A DNA stretch of 64,000 nucleotides from contig NZ_BSTQ01000021.1 of assembly GCF_030269605.1 (NCBI RefSeq), positions 1 through 64,000 on the forward strand, read 5' to 3'. Shown here in pieces: positions 1-8,788 of the stretch; the stretch's first letter is position 1, and each line of letters starts with the position of its first letter. The notes under the pieces are model-generated. The model searched no databases and was not told the DNA's origin. It saw nothing but the letters and a program-made list of their open reading frames with translations. The stretch comes from Lentzea sp. NBRC 105346. Its GTDB lineage: Bacteria; Actinomycetota; Actinomycetes; Mycobacteriales; Pseudonocardiaceae. Both the position numbers and the translations under genes were made by a program.

Positions 1-186
1 GTCCATAACACAAATCTACCGCAAGATCACAATTAAACGGCCAACCTTGCAATGGAGACCACTATCGAGTGAAAAATAAAACTACGGAACTCCAGCCACC
101 TCATCCCAGCCACGCCCGCAACCGCACGAAACAACGCAAGTCTGGAACGGATCGGGACCACGACGGCAGCCAACCACCGTCTCGGT

Positions 187-248
187 ACGTTGGCATTTTC
201 GTGCGGGACAGGCGCCCTAGCGCCTGGCCCGCACGAAAATGCCAACGT
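187..248. terminator. Long intergenic hairpin downstream of ridA
   Basis: The stretch is an almost perfect inverted repeat. Arms 187-207 and 228-248 pair over 21 bases; after one mismatch the stem continues with CAGGCGC / GCGCCTG around a 4-base loop (CCTA). It lies just after the ridA stop on the minus strand. The sequence before it (1-186) is less GC-rich and holds no gene I can support. A terminator or bidirectional insulator is the likeliest role. There is no clear U-tract, so a palindromic genomic repeat is the alternative. Confidence 0.6.
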
Positions 249-282
249 GTCGCGGCGCAGCCGCGTCCAAAGCCCAACCGAA

Positions 283-738
283 TCAGGCCACCGCGACGAT
301 CACTTCCAGTTCGACCGGTGCGCCCATGGGCAGTTCGGCCACCCCGATCGCGGACCGCGCGTGCTTGCCCGCGGCCCCGAACACCTCCTCCAGCAACTCC
401 GACGCCCCGTTGATCACCGCGGGCTGGCCGGTGAACCCGGCGGAGGAGGCGACGAACCCGAGCACCTTGACCACCTCGACGACGGAGTCGATGCCCACCT
501 CCTTGTCGATCACGGCGAGGGCATTGATCGCGCACGCGCGGGCGAGCCCCTGTGCGCGTGCCACGTCGACCTCGTCGCCCACCTTGCCGGTGGTTCGCAG
601 AACTCCTTCCTCATAGGGCATCTGCCCGGAGGTGAAGACCAGGTTGCCCACCTTCTTCGCCGGCACGTACACCGCGGTCGGCGGCACGACCGGTGGCAGC
701 ACGATGTCCAGCTCGGCCAGTCGTCGGCTCGCGCTCAT
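283..738 (-). CDS. RidA-family (YjgF/YER057c/UK114) protein
   Basis: This 151-residue protein has the YjgF/RidA fold signature: an N-terminal VFTSGQMP-type strand and a C-terminal stretch (VELEVIVAVA) like the family's closing strand. RidA proteins hydrolyse reactive enamine/imine intermediates to ketones plus ammonia, but subfamilies vary and some act in catabolic routes. The ATG at 738 overlaps the amidase stop by 4 bases (ATGA), so it is the last gene of a carrier-amidase-RidA operon. Its role is inferred to be clean-up or processing of a nitrogenous product released by the amidase. The exact substrate cannot be read from the sequence. Confidence 0.85.
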   Translation of the reverse strand: MSASRRLAELDIVLPPVVPPTAVYVPAKKVGNLVFTSGQMPYEEGVLRTTGKVGDEVDVARAQGLARACAINALAVIDKEVGIDSVVEVVKVLGFVASSAGFTGQPAVINGASELLEEVFGAAGKHARSAIGVAELPMGAPVELEVIVAVA

Positions 739-2048
739 TGCTCTCCCTCTCGTTGTCCCGCAACACGTTCCACCCACTCGGCCACCGCGAACATCCGGCG
801 GTCGTCGGCGGCGACCAGCTGCAACCCCACCGGCAGACCCCTGGCCGGCAGCGGCAGGCTCCAGGCCGGATGCCCGGTCACGTTGGCCATCCGGTTGTTG
901 CGCAGCAACAGGTCCCGCACCGACTGCCAGCCGCCGGCGACCTGGGCCTCCGCCGCGAGCAGGGCCGGGGCCGAGATCGGCACCGTCGGCAGGACCACAG
1001 CGTCCACAGTGGACAGCACGTGGCCGGTCTCCGCGGTGAGCGTCGCGGCCAGGTCGTGGGCGAGAACGTAGCGCCAGCCGGGCACGTCGGCGGCGGCCTC
1101 CAACCGTTCCCGCACATCCGGCTGGTAGTTGAAGGCCTGGGCCGGGAAGGTCGCGGCGTGGACGGCGGCAGCCTCCGGGCGCTGCAGGTCCAGCGAGGCG
1201 GTGACGAAGCGCGACCACTCCGGTAGCCGCACCTCGACCAGCTCCGCACCGGCGTCGGTCAGCCTGCCGAGCGCCGCGTCGTAGGCGGCGGCGACCTCGG
1301 CCGCCAGGTCCAGCGGTTCGGGGTTGGTCAGCACGCCGAGCCGGGGTGGTGCGGGCGGTTCGGGCGGCCCGGAGCCACCGCCGCCCAAAACCTCGATCGC
1401 GTACCGCGCGTCGGCGACCGACCTCGTGAGCACACCGGCGTGGTCGAGGCTGGGCGACAGCGGGAAGATCCCGTCGAGCGGCAGGGTGTGGCGGGCGGGT
1501 TTGGCGCCGACGACCCCGCACAGCGCCGCCGGGATGCGCACCGAACCGGCGGTGTCGGTGCCCAGCGCCAGCGGGACGACGCCAGCGGCGACCGCGGCCG
1601 CGGAGCCGGAGCTCGAACCGCCGGTGATGCGCGCCGGGTCGCGCGGGTTGCGGCACGGTCCCTCGGCGTTGGACGTACCCGTGCAGCCGTAGGCGAACTC
1701 GTGGGTGTGGCTCAGCCCGATGATCACCGCGCCGGCCGCCCGCGCGCGCCACACGATCTCGGCGTCGGCGGTGGCGACCCGGTCGGCGAAGACCCGCGAG
1801 CCGCAGCGGTACGGCATACCTGCCACCGGGATGATCTCCTTGACCAGCAACGGCACTCCGGCCAGTGCGCCTTCCCGTTCTCGCGCCACCTTCTCGGCGG
1901 CCTGCCGGGCGCGATCGGCGTCCAGGTGGACGACGGCGCCGAGGTTCGCCGTCTCCAGCGCCCGGCACACCGCGACGTACGCGAGCTCGACCGGGTCGAG
2001 CCGGCCTTCGCGAACCCCTTGCGCGATCTCGCGAATCGAGTCGTTCAT
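735..2048 (-). CDS. Amidase-signature family amidase
   Basis: The 437-residue enzyme belongs to the amidase signature (AS) family, which hydrolyses amides with a Ser-cisSer-Lys triad. All three are visible: Lys70 in PLLVKEI, the cis-Ser in the GGSSSGS stretch (144-149), and the nucleophile Ser169 in DTAGSVR. Length is normal for the family. It starts at ATG 2048, overlapping the MFS stop by 4 bases, and overlaps ridA by 4 bases at its own end. A dedicated importer upstream and a LacI regulator point to catabolism of an imported amide, not to the GatA role in tRNA amidation (no gatB/gatC here). Substrate unknown. Confidence 0.85.
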   Translation of the reverse strand: MNDSIREIAQGVREGRLDPVELAYVAVCRALETANLGAVVHLDADRARQAAEKVAREREGALAGVPLLVKEIIPVAGMPYRCGSRVFADRVATADAEIVWRARAAGAVIIGLSHTHEFAYGCTGTSNAEGPCRNPRDPARITGGSSSGSAAAVAAGVVPLALGTDTAGSVRIPAALCGVVGAKPARHTLPLDGIFPLSPSLDHAGVLTRSVADARYAIEVLGGGGSGPPEPPAPPRLGVLTNPEPLDLAAEVAAAYDAALGRLTDAGAELVEVRLPEWSRFVTASLDLQRPEAAAVHAATFPAQAFNYQPDVRERLEAAADVPGWRYVLAHDLAATLTAETGHVLSTVDAVVLPTVPISAPALLAAEAQVAGGWQSVRDLLLRNNRMANVTGHPAWSLPLPARGLPVGLQLVAADDRRMFAVAEWVERVAGQREGEQ

Positions 2049-3352
2049 GCCGGAACCACGACGGGGTCTGCCGGGCGGAAGTCGACCTTCGCCCGTGGGT
2101 TGACGAACACCATCGCGACCATGCCCACGACGCAGGCGATGCCCGCGCCGACGAACATCGCGCCGTAGCCGTGGTCGGCGACCAGGACGCCGGTCAGCGT
2201 CGGCGCCAGGATCGTCGCGATGTTGGCGAAGAAGTGCATGATGCCGCTGAACGTGCCGGCCCGCGCGGCCGCGACGTCGACGACCACGGCCCAGTAGACC
2301 GTGTCCGGCAGGAAGTTCAGCGCGTTGCCGACCGCGATCAGCGCCAGCACCGCGGCCGGGCTGTGGACCAGCGGGATGCACAGGAACACCGCGCCGGTCA
2401 GGGCCAGGCTGGCCACCGCGAGCCAGGAACGCGCGATCCGCAGGTCGCCCGTGCGCGCGGCGAGCCAGTCCGACAGCCGCCCGCCGAGCAGGACGGTCAC
2501 GCACGCGCCGATCCACGGCACCATGCCGAGGTACCACAACGAGGACAGCTTGAAGCCGAACTCGTCCTCCAGGTACTTCGGGGTCCAGGTCAGCAGCAGG
2601 AAGTTGACGTAGAGGAACGCGAAGAAACCGATGGTGTTCGCGATCAGCGTGCGGCTGCCGAAGAACAGCCGCCACGACTCGCGGCCGAGTGGTTTGCCAG
2701 TCGGCATCGCGGTCCCACCGGTGAGCAACTCGCGTTCGGGCGGCCCGACCCGCGGGTTGTCCTGCGGCCGGTCGGTGAACACCCGGATCCACACCACGAC
2801 CCACAGCAGCCCGAGGCTCCCCAGCAGCACGAACATGACGCGCCAGCTGCCGATGGACAGCAGTGCCACCGCGATCGGCGCGGTGAGCAGCGCGCCCAGC
2901 GGGGTGCCGAGCAGGCCGAGGCCGGTGGCGATGCCGCGTTCGCGCGGTGCGGCCCACACCGCCAGCGACCGGTTGATCGTCGCGAACGCAGGACCTTCGG
3001 CGAGCCCGAAGAGGACCCGGAACACCGCGAAGCCGAGCAGCGCGGATCCGCCGAGCACGGCGACGCCGAACTGGCCGGCGAACACCATGCCGATCTCCAG
3101 CACCGACCAGGCGGTACCCGACACCACCCACATCCACTTCGGACCTCTGGCGTCGGCCAGGGCACCTCCGAAGAGCGCGCCGACCATGTAGCCGTAGCCG
3201 AAGTAGCCGAGCACTGCGCCCCACGCGGCCTTGTCCAGGCCGAACTCGGCGGTGATCGGCCCGGACGCGTACGAGATGGCGCCGCGGTCGACGTAGTTGA
3301 TGATCGCCATCACGGCCATCAGCGCCATGACCGCATACCTGTAGTCGCGCAC
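2045..3352 (-). CDS. MFS transporter, anion:cation symporter type
   Basis: About 435 residues with twelve predicted hydrophobic segments. The N-terminal half (INYVDRGAIS, then an MVGALFGG-A-AD-RGPK loop) resembles the ACS branch of the major facilitator superfamily, which imports organic anions such as hexuronates, tartrate or phthalate. I chose GTG 3352 because the GGAAGG Shine-Dalgarno sits 7 bases upstream; GTG 3358 is in frame but too close to it. It is first in the operon MFS-amidase-ridA and lies directly behind a 32-bp LacI-type palindrome, so substrate-induced expression is likely. It probably imports the amidase substrate. Confidence 0.82.
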   Translation of the reverse strand: MRDYRYAVMALMAVMAIINYVDRGAISYASGPITAEFGLDKAAWGAVLGYFGYGYMVGALFGGALADARGPKWMWVVSGTAWSVLEIGMVFAGQFGVAVLGGSALLGFAVFRVLFGLAEGPAFATINRSLAVWAAPRERGIATGLGLLGTPLGALLTAPIAVALLSIGSWRVMFVLLGSLGLLWVVVWIRVFTDRPQDNPRVGPPERELLTGGTAMPTGKPLGRESWRLFFGSRTLIANTIGFFAFLYVNFLLLTWTPKYLEDEFGFKLSSLWYLGMVPWIGACVTVLLGGRLSDWLAARTGDLRIARSWLAVASLALTGAVFLCIPLVHSPAAVLALIAVGNALNFLPDTVYWAVVVDVAAARAGTFSGIMHFFANIATILAPTLTGVLVADHGYGAMFVGAGIACVVGMVAMVFVNPRAKVDFRPADPVVVPA

Positions 3353-3383
3353 CGGCACACCTTCCACGGGGTCGGGGTCCTGT

Positions 3384-3415
3384 CGTGCAATCGATTGCGC
3401 GCAATCGATTGCACG
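3384..3415. promoter_or_regulatory. Double LacI-family operator (perfect 32-bp palindrome)
   Basis: The whole 32-base stretch is its own reverse complement. It contains two copies of the LacI-type box GCAATCGATTGC (3387-3398 and 3401-3412), centres 14 bp apart. The box has the family's central CG dyad. It lies between the divergent MFS operon (start 3352) and lacI (start 3464), so the LacI protein probably represses both from here. Confidence 0.8.
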
Positions 3416-3463
3416 GACGATAGGCGGGGTGGCGTTCCGGGTCAAGGCGTTGGGGAGATCCCT

Positions 3464-4477
3464 ATGATGACGGCCGTGGAGAGCTCCGGTCGCCGTCGGG
3501 TGACACTCGACGACGTCGCACAACGGGCCGGCGTGCACAAATCGACGGTGTCGCGGGCGTTGCGGTCTGCCAGCTCGGATCCGCGCGTGGCGAGGATCCG
3601 CGAGGTGGCCGAGGAGCTGGGCTGGACACCGGACCTGATCGCGGCCGGACTGCGCAACCAGCAGATGCGGTCGATCGGGGTGCTGGTGCCGCGGCTGACC
3701 GACGTGGTGCTCGCGACGATCTTCGAAGGCATCGACGACACGCTGTCACAGCAGGGCTGGCAGGCGGTCGTGGTGAGCACCTGGGACGAGCCCGAGGTGC
3801 AACGGCGGCGGGCGCGGCTGTTGCTCGGCCACCGGGTCGACGGCCTGATCGTGGCCGATGCGCGTGATGACGAGCCGTACATGGTGGACATCGCCGGCCG
3901 CGGTGTGCCGGTGCTGCTGGTCAACCGCTCCTACCCCGGTTTCGTGTCGGTCACCTGTGACGACGAGCTGGGCGGGCGGCTGGCCGCCGAACACCTCGTC
4001 GGACTCGGGCATACGCGACTGGGCGTGGTGGCGGGCATGCCGTACGCGGTGAGCCTCTCCAACCGCGTACGCGGATTCCGGGCGGCGGCACGGGAACGCG
4101 GCGTCGAGGTGAGCGACGACCTGGTGGTGCCGTCGACGATCTATCCGTCGGCGGGCCGCGAGGCCGGGACCCGGTTGCTGGACCTGCCGGATCCGCCGAC
4201 CGCGTTCTTCGTCGTCAACGACGCGGCCGCGATCGGTCTGCTGGGCCTGTTGCGGGAGCGGGGACTCACCCCTGGCGTGGACGTGAGTGTGGTGGGGTTC
4301 AACGACATTCCGGAGGCGGCCGAGCTGCACGTACCGCTGACGACCGTGCGCAACCCGATGCGGGAGATGGGCGCGCTCGCCGCGAACGAGGCGCTGCGGA
4401 TGATCAGCGGTCAGCCGGTGACGAGCCGGACCCTGCGTCCCGAGCTGGTGGTGCGGGCGAGTACCGGACCTCGCTGA
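3464..4477 (+). CDS. LacI-family transcriptional regulator
   Basis: The 337-residue protein has an N-terminal helix-turn-helix (VTLDDVAQRAGVHKSTVSRAL, about residues 12-31) followed by a periplasmic-binding-protein-like sensor domain (SIGVLVPRLTDVV onward). GGGGAG lies 6 bases before ATG 3464; ATG 3467 is the alternative. It is divergent from the MFS-amidase-ridA operon and faces a perfect double operator, so it is very likely that operon's repressor and its own. Its last 74 bases overlap the convergent ligase gene. Confidence 0.9.
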   Translation: MMTAVESSGRRRVTLDDVAQRAGVHKSTVSRALRSASSDPRVARIREVAEELGWTPDLIAAGLRNQQMRSIGVLVPRLTDVVLATIFEGIDDTLSQQGWQAVVVSTWDEPEVQRRRARLLLGHRVDGLIVADARDDEPYMVDIAGRGVPVLLVNRSYPGFVSVTCDDELGGRLAAEHLVGLGHTRLGVVAGMPYAVSLSNRVRGFRAAARERGVEVSDDLVVPSTIYPSAGREAGTRLLDLPDPPTAFFVVNDAAAIGLLGLLRERGLTPGVDVSVVGFNDIPEAAELHVPLTTVRNPMREMGALAANEALRMISGQPVTSRTLRPELVVRASTGPR

Positions 4478-6197
4478 AGAGGTCTCCGTACTCGGCTACC
4501 CGGTCGAGGACCTCGTCGGCGGTGAACACGAGCTCGGCGGCGTCGCGGCAGTCGCGCACCTCGTCCCACGTGAGCGGGGTCGAGACCATCGGCTCGTGAC
4601 CGCCGCACAGTGAGTAGGGCGCGATGGTCGGGTCGGCGTTCCATTCGATCAGGACCTTGTCGTCGTGGTACGCCTTGGCGTAGGTCTCCCCCGGCGTGCG
4701 TGCCCAGATGTGAAGTCCTTGGGAGCCCGAGGTTTTCACGACCGGGACGAGGCCGTCGCCGGTGAGGACGTCGTACAGCCGTTCGGCGGCGCGACAGCAG
4801 TCGACGATCGACGCGCCGGGGCCCGGTTCGAGGCCGAGCACGAGCAGGTCGTCATCGATCGTCCATTGTGGAAGATGAAGCTCGACGGTGCCCTGGTTGA
4901 CGGCCCACACCAGGGCGGGGAGATCGTCGATCAGCGCGTACTCGACGCCGGAGCGGCGCACCGTGCGCAGCCAACCGGGTGCCTCGCCGGGGACCGTGAC
5001 CGGTCTCCCACGCAGGTGCGGCAGGAGCACGGGTGCGACGCGGCTGTAGTAGTTGATGACCTCGCCCTTGGTGAACCCGTCCGGGTACAGCACTTTGTCC
5101 AGATCGGACAGCACGAGGCGGCGTTCGCCGACGCGCACGGTGATCCGGGTCGGTTCGGCCGGCTCCGGCCGGGGTTCGCCGGCCTGTGGGGCGATCACCT
5201 CGGCGGGACTCTTGTCGGGACGCAGGCCGCGCCACGACGTGCCGCGCAGCCGTCCGGCGCCGCGGGTGAACTGCCGGAACCGCACCTCACCGACGAGCAC
5301 GGGCTCGACCCACCGGGCGCGGACGACGTCCTCGCGTGGAGGCGTGGTGGCGAACGGGTGGGTCCGGCGTTCGAGTTTCTCCAGCCGGGCCTGGAGATCG
5401 GCGCGGTCGCGTTCGCTGAACCCGGTGCCGACATCGCCGATGTAGACCAGCTCCCCGGTGGCCGGGTCGTGTGCACCGAGCAACATCCCGCCGAGCGTCC
5501 CGGTGAAGGACCGCTGGCCCGGCTTCCATCCGCACACAATGACCTCCCGCGTCTGCACGAGCGGGTGTTTGAGCCAGGCGTCGGTCCGTTTCCCCGGCGT
5601 GTAGAGCGAGTCGCGGCGTTTGGCGACCAGCCCTTCCAGTCCATCGACGGCCACGCGGCCCAGGAGCTGCTCGGGTGTGGTGCGGTCGGCGGCGAGCTCG
5701 TCGAAGGTGAACGCCCGCACCACCGCGACGAGGTACGGGTCGGGCATCGGGAGGCTGGTGAGCAGGCGGCGGCGTTCGTCGTAGGGTTCGCCGAGCAGCA
5801 TGCGATCGCCGAGCCGGAGCAGGTCGAACGCGAGGTAGCGGACCGGCACGTCCTCGATGGCGCCGCGGTGTTTCTGGTAGCGGCCGCGGCGGGCCTGCAG
5901 CAGTTCGAAGTCGATCTGCCCGGCCTCGTTGTAGACGACGATCTCGCCGTCGAGGACCGCGGCGCGCCCGTCGAGCGCCTCGGTGAGGACGCCGGTGACC
6001 GTGCGGAACTCGTTGGTGAAGTCGATGCCGTTGCGGCTGGTCAGCACGGTGGTGCCGTCGGGTGCGACGCGCATCGCCGCGCGGAAGCCGTCCAGTTTGT
6101 ACTCGTACGCCCACGGCGGCCCGGACCGCAGCCGGCCGCCGTCCGGTTTCGCCAGCATGGGTTCGACCCAGGCGGGCACCGGGCCGGGGCGCACCAT
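4404..6197 (-). CDS. ligD: LigD-type DNA ligase with degenerate polymerase domain
   Basis: 597 residues in ligase-polymerase order. The ATP-dependent ligase half is intact: adenylated Lys34 in YKLDGFR, motif AVLDGEIV, GLVAKR and WLKHP, then an OB-like region. From about residue 350 comes a LigD archaeo-eukaryotic primase domain (DLDKVLYPDGFTKGEVINYY, TSGSQGLHIWA). In known LigD polymerases motif I is DxD (FDLDPG) and motif III has an Asp. Here motif I reads LGLEPG (Gly455, Glu457) and motif III reads VLIEW (Glu518), and a segment before AP-W-RTV is shortened. LigD works with Ku in end joining; no Ku gene is in the window. The ligase is probably active and the polymerase probably not. Its C-terminus overlaps lacI. 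Confidence 0.85.
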   Translation of the reverse strand: MVRPGPVPAWVEPMLAKPDGGRLRSGPPWAYEYKLDGFRAAMRVAPDGTTVLTSRNGIDFTNEFRTVTGVLTEALDGRAAVLDGEIVVYNEAGQIDFELLQARRGRYQKHRGAIEDVPVRYLAFDLLRLGDRMLLGEPYDERRRLLTSLPMPDPYLVAVVRAFTFDELAADRTTPEQLLGRVAVDGLEGLVAKRRDSLYTPGKRTDAWLKHPLVQTREVIVCGWKPGQRSFTGTLGGMLLGAHDPATGELVYIGDVGTGFSERDRADLQARLEKLERRTHPFATTPPREDVVRARWVEPVLVGEVRFRQFTRGAGRLRGTSWRGLRPDKSPAEVIAPQAGEPRPEPAEPTRITVRVGERRLVLSDLDKVLYPDGFTKGEVINYYSRVAPVLLPHLRGRPVTVPGEAPGWLRTVRRSGVEYALIDDLPALVWAVNQGTVELHLPQWTIDDDLLVLGLEPGPGASIVDCCRAAERLYDVLTGDGLVPVVKTSGSQGLHIWARTPGETYAKAYHDDKVLIEWNADPTIAPYSLCGGHEPMVSTPLTWDEVRDCRDAAELVFTADEVLDRVAEYGDLFSEVRYSPAPPARDAGSGSSPADR

Positions 6198-6272
6198 GGC
6201 GACCTCCGTCCTCCCGGTCGGCGTTTCTCAGTGACCAGGAATTCGAAGGTAACCCGAACGGCGTAGTGCTGC

Positions 6273-7949
6273 TCAGGGCACCGCCGGAGCGCAGTTGTCC
6301 CGGACGACCTCCCAGACCTGCTCGGCCGTGGTCAGGGTCAGCGCGTGGTGGGCGATGGCGACGCACGTCGTGTGGTCGAGGCGGCGGATCGTGGCGCGGA
6401 CCAGGTCCAGGTGCCCTGGCGCCGCGGACAGCACGTCGCAGCCGAGACCGGCCAGCAGTGGCACGACGAGCGGGTGCGCGGCGGCGTCGCCGCACACCGA
6501 TACGCGCTGGCGGTGCCGATGGGCCGCGGCCACTGTGTCGGCGATGGCGCGCAGCACCGCCGGGTGGGCGGCGAGCTGCGGGGTCAGGGCCGGGCTGCGC
6601 CGGTCGAGGCCCAGGATCTGACCCGTGAGGTCGTTGGTACCGATGGACAGGAAGTCGGCGCACGGCGCGATGTCCGTCACCGCGGCCACCGCCTCCGGTA
6701 GCTCGATCATCGCGCCCAGCGGTGGTGGGCTCACCCCGAGGTCGAGCGCGACGCGGGTGAGGATGTGCCGGCACGCGTTCAGCTCGGCGGCCGACGCCAC
6801 CATCGGGATCATGATGCGCAGCACGCAGTCGGCGCCGGTGGTGAGGATGGCGCGGAACTGGCGGGCGAACGCTTCCGGCTCGGCCAGCATGAGCGGCAGT
6901 CCCCGGCCTAGCCGGCCACCGCCGGCCAGGAACGGGGGCAGCTTGTCGTCGGCGTAGTCGAGGGTGCGCACGGTGACCGGACGGCCCGCCAGGGCCCGCA
7001 GGACCGGGCGCAGAACCGCGCTGTGCTGGGCCTCGGTCGGCCATTCGGTCGCGTCGAGGAACGGCAGTTCCGTGCGCAGCAGGCCCACACCATCGGCGTT
7101 CGCGGTGATCGCGGCACGGGCGTCGACGGCCGTGGCGATGTTGGCGCGCAACGTGACCACGTGGCCGTCGGGTGTCTCGGCCGGCAGGTGACGTTCGGCG
7201 GCCAGTGCCTCCCGGCGGTGCCGGGCGGCGCTCATCGCCTCGCCGGCGGCGGTCTGCTCGGCGGGGCTCGGGTTGATGACGACCCTGCCGTGCTCACCGT
7301 CCACTGTGACCGGTGCGCCGTCGGCGTGCTCCAGCACCTCCGGGTGCACGCCGACGAGCAGCGGGATGCCCAGCGACCGCGCCACGATCGCCGCGTGGGA
7401 GTTGAACCCGCCGGTGACCGACACCGCCGCGGCGACGGGAACCGTGGGCTCCAGCAGGTCGGCCGCGCCGATCTCGCCGGCCACCAGGACCACCGGCAGG
7501 TCGGCGCCGACGGGCTGCGCGTGCCCGTGCAGGCGGGCGATGACCCGCTTGCCGACCTGGCGGACGTCGGCCGCGCGTTCGGCCAGGGTCGGGTCCGCCA
7601 GGGCGGCGAGCGCGGCGGCATGGTGGTCGACCGCGTGTCGCACGGCGAGCGCCAGAGGAAGTCCGCGCTGGGCGTGCTCGACAGCGAGCCGCCGCAGGTC
7701 GGTGTCCATCGCGAGATAGCTGATGACCTCGACGATGTCGGCGTCCTCGGCGCGGCCGTCCGCGCGGAGCCGGTCCGAAGTGGACAGCAGGTCGGCGGAG
7801 ACGGCCTGGAACGCCTCGGTGATCTGGGTGACCGGGTTGCCCAGGACGTTCCACGGCAGTGCGGTGTCCTGGGGCCGGTCGGTGCGGTGCAGCACGCCGA
7901 CGGCGGTGCCGGGACTCGCGGCGCGGCCGGAGAAGCGGAGTCTGGTCAC
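6273..7949 (-). CDS. ptsI: PTS enzyme I (phosphoenolpyruvate-protein phosphotransferase)
   Basis: 558 residues, normal for EI. It autophosphorylates from PEP and passes the phosphate to HPr. Phospho-His185 sits in GGFNSHAAI, and the PEP-binding barrel shows RTELPFLD, GTNDLT and the late catalytic Cys in VSVCGDAA. GTG 7949 has a GGGAGG site 10 bases upstream. It follows dhaK-dhaL on the same strand, and a DhaM and an HPr lie nearby, so it very likely feeds PEP phosphate to dihydroxyacetone rather than to a sugar. Its 5' end is repeated twice in the spacer upstream; the ancestral start may have been ATG 8103, coupled to the dhaL stop. Confidence 0.92.
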   Translation of the reverse strand: MTRLRFSGRAASPGTAVGVLHRTDRPQDTALPWNVLGNPVTQITEAFQAVSADLLSTSDRLRADGRAEDADIVEVISYLAMDTDLRRLAVEHAQRGLPLALAVRHAVDHHAAALAALADPTLAERAADVRQVGKRVIARLHGHAQPVGADLPVVLVAGEIGAADLLEPTVPVAAAVSVTGGFNSHAAIVARSLGIPLLVGVHPEVLEHADGAPVTVDGEHGRVVINPSPAEQTAAGEAMSAARHRREALAAERHLPAETPDGHVVTLRANIATAVDARAAITANADGVGLLRTELPFLDATEWPTEAQHSAVLRPVLRALAGRPVTVRTLDYADDKLPPFLAGGGRLGRGLPLMLAEPEAFARQFRAILTTGADCVLRIMIPMVASAAELNACRHILTRVALDLGVSPPPLGAMIELPEAVAAVTDIAPCADFLSIGTNDLTGQILGLDRRSPALTPQLAAHPAVLRAIADTVAAAHRHRQRVSVCGDAAAHPLVVPLLAGLGCDVLSAAPGHLDLVRATIRRLDHTTCVAIAHHALTLTTAEQVWEVVRDNCAPAVP

Positions 7950-8103
7950 GGAACGACCACCTCCCCGAGGATCAACGCCGCGGACGTCGCGCGTGCGGTA
8001 CCAGGGCTCGCGGCGCACCTGGGGAAACAGTGTCTGGTCACGGAACGACCACCTCCCCGAGGATCAACGCCGCGGACGTCGCGCGTGAACAGTGTCTGGT
8101 CAT
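7902..8103 (-). repeat. Tandem decayed copies of the ptsI 5' end
   Basis: A 55-56 base segment at 7940-7995, holding the ptsI Shine-Dalgarno and start codon, recurs almost exactly at 8032-8087. Reading from the ghost GTG at 8041 gives a peptide beginning VTRHCFPRCAASPGTA, matching the real start VTRLRFSGRAASPGTA, before running out of frame. A third ghost start, ATG 8103 (MTRHC), overlaps the dhaL stop as ATGA. Starts are spaced 92 and 62 bases. The pattern looks like tandem duplication of a gene start followed by decay. Confidence 0.85.
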
Positions 8104-8726
8104 CTGCCCGCCACCGCCCCGGCCAGCGCGGCGAAGATCAGCGCGGTGGACGTCGCGCCGGGGTCCTGGTGCCCGATGCTGCGCGGGCCGAGGTAGGAGG
8201 CCCGGCCCTTGCGCGCCTGCAGCGGAATCGTGGAGTGCGCGCCCTCGTCCGCGGCCTTGGCGGCGTCCGCGGCCGCCGACGCGAGATCGGCTCCGTGGAA
8301 CAGCGCCTCCTCGAACGCGGACACGGCCGGCGCGAGCGCGTCGAGCATCGTCTTGTCACCGAGGGTGGCGGCGCCGAGCTGCGTGACGGCGGCGGTCGCC
8401 GCGTGCAGTGCCTCGACCAGTTCGCGCGGAGTCACCGTCGCGTCGGTGAGCGTCTTTCCCGCGGCCCGGAAAGCAGCCCCGTACAAGGGACCCGACGCAC
8501 CGCCCACAGTGGACATGAGCGTCGAGCCGGTCTTGGTCAGCACCTCGCCGACCGTGCCCGCCTGAAAGTCCTCGAGCGCGGCGAGCACGGCGGTGAAGCC
8601 GCGGGACATGTTGGCGCCGTGGTCGGCGTCGCCGATCGCGGCGTCCAACTGGGTCAGCTGGTCGCGGTGCTCCTCGACCGCCGAGGCGACGGCCCGGATC
8701 CACGCACTGGCCATGGCGACGTCCAC
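8100..8726 (-). CDS. dhaL: Dihydroxyacetone kinase, ADP-binding subunit DhaL
   Basis: About 208 residues, normal for DhaL. The Mg-ADP-binding Asp cluster is visible as DAAIGDADHG, followed by MSTVGGASGPLYG and the C-terminal DPGATSTA. In PTS-dependent systems DhaL keeps a bound nucleotide that is rephosphorylated by DhaM and passes phosphate to dihydroxyacetone held by DhaK. I chose GTG 8726 for its GGAGG site and family length; ATG 8789, overlapping the dhaK stop as TGATG, would add 21 residues. It lies between dhaK and ptsI. Confidence 0.92.
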   Translation of the reverse strand: MDVAMASAWIRAVASAVEEHRDQLTQLDAAIGDADHGANMSRGFTAVLAALEDFQAGTVGEVLTKTGSTLMSTVGGASGPLYGAAFRAAGKTLTDATVTPRELVEALHAATAAVTQLGAATLGDKTMLDALAPAVSAFEEALFHGADLASAAADAAKAADEGAHSTIPLQARKGRASYLGPRSIGHQDPGATSTALIFAALAGAVAGR

Positions 8727-8788
8727 CGAATCCTCCTCGATGCGGATGACAATGCCGCCATCGTGCCCCGCGAACTGGTGGTGCGCCA

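Noticed and set aside
1..186. Small reading frames at the left edge
   Set aside because: Composition is AT-richer than the rest and no frame has a start with a ribosome site or a recognisable motif.
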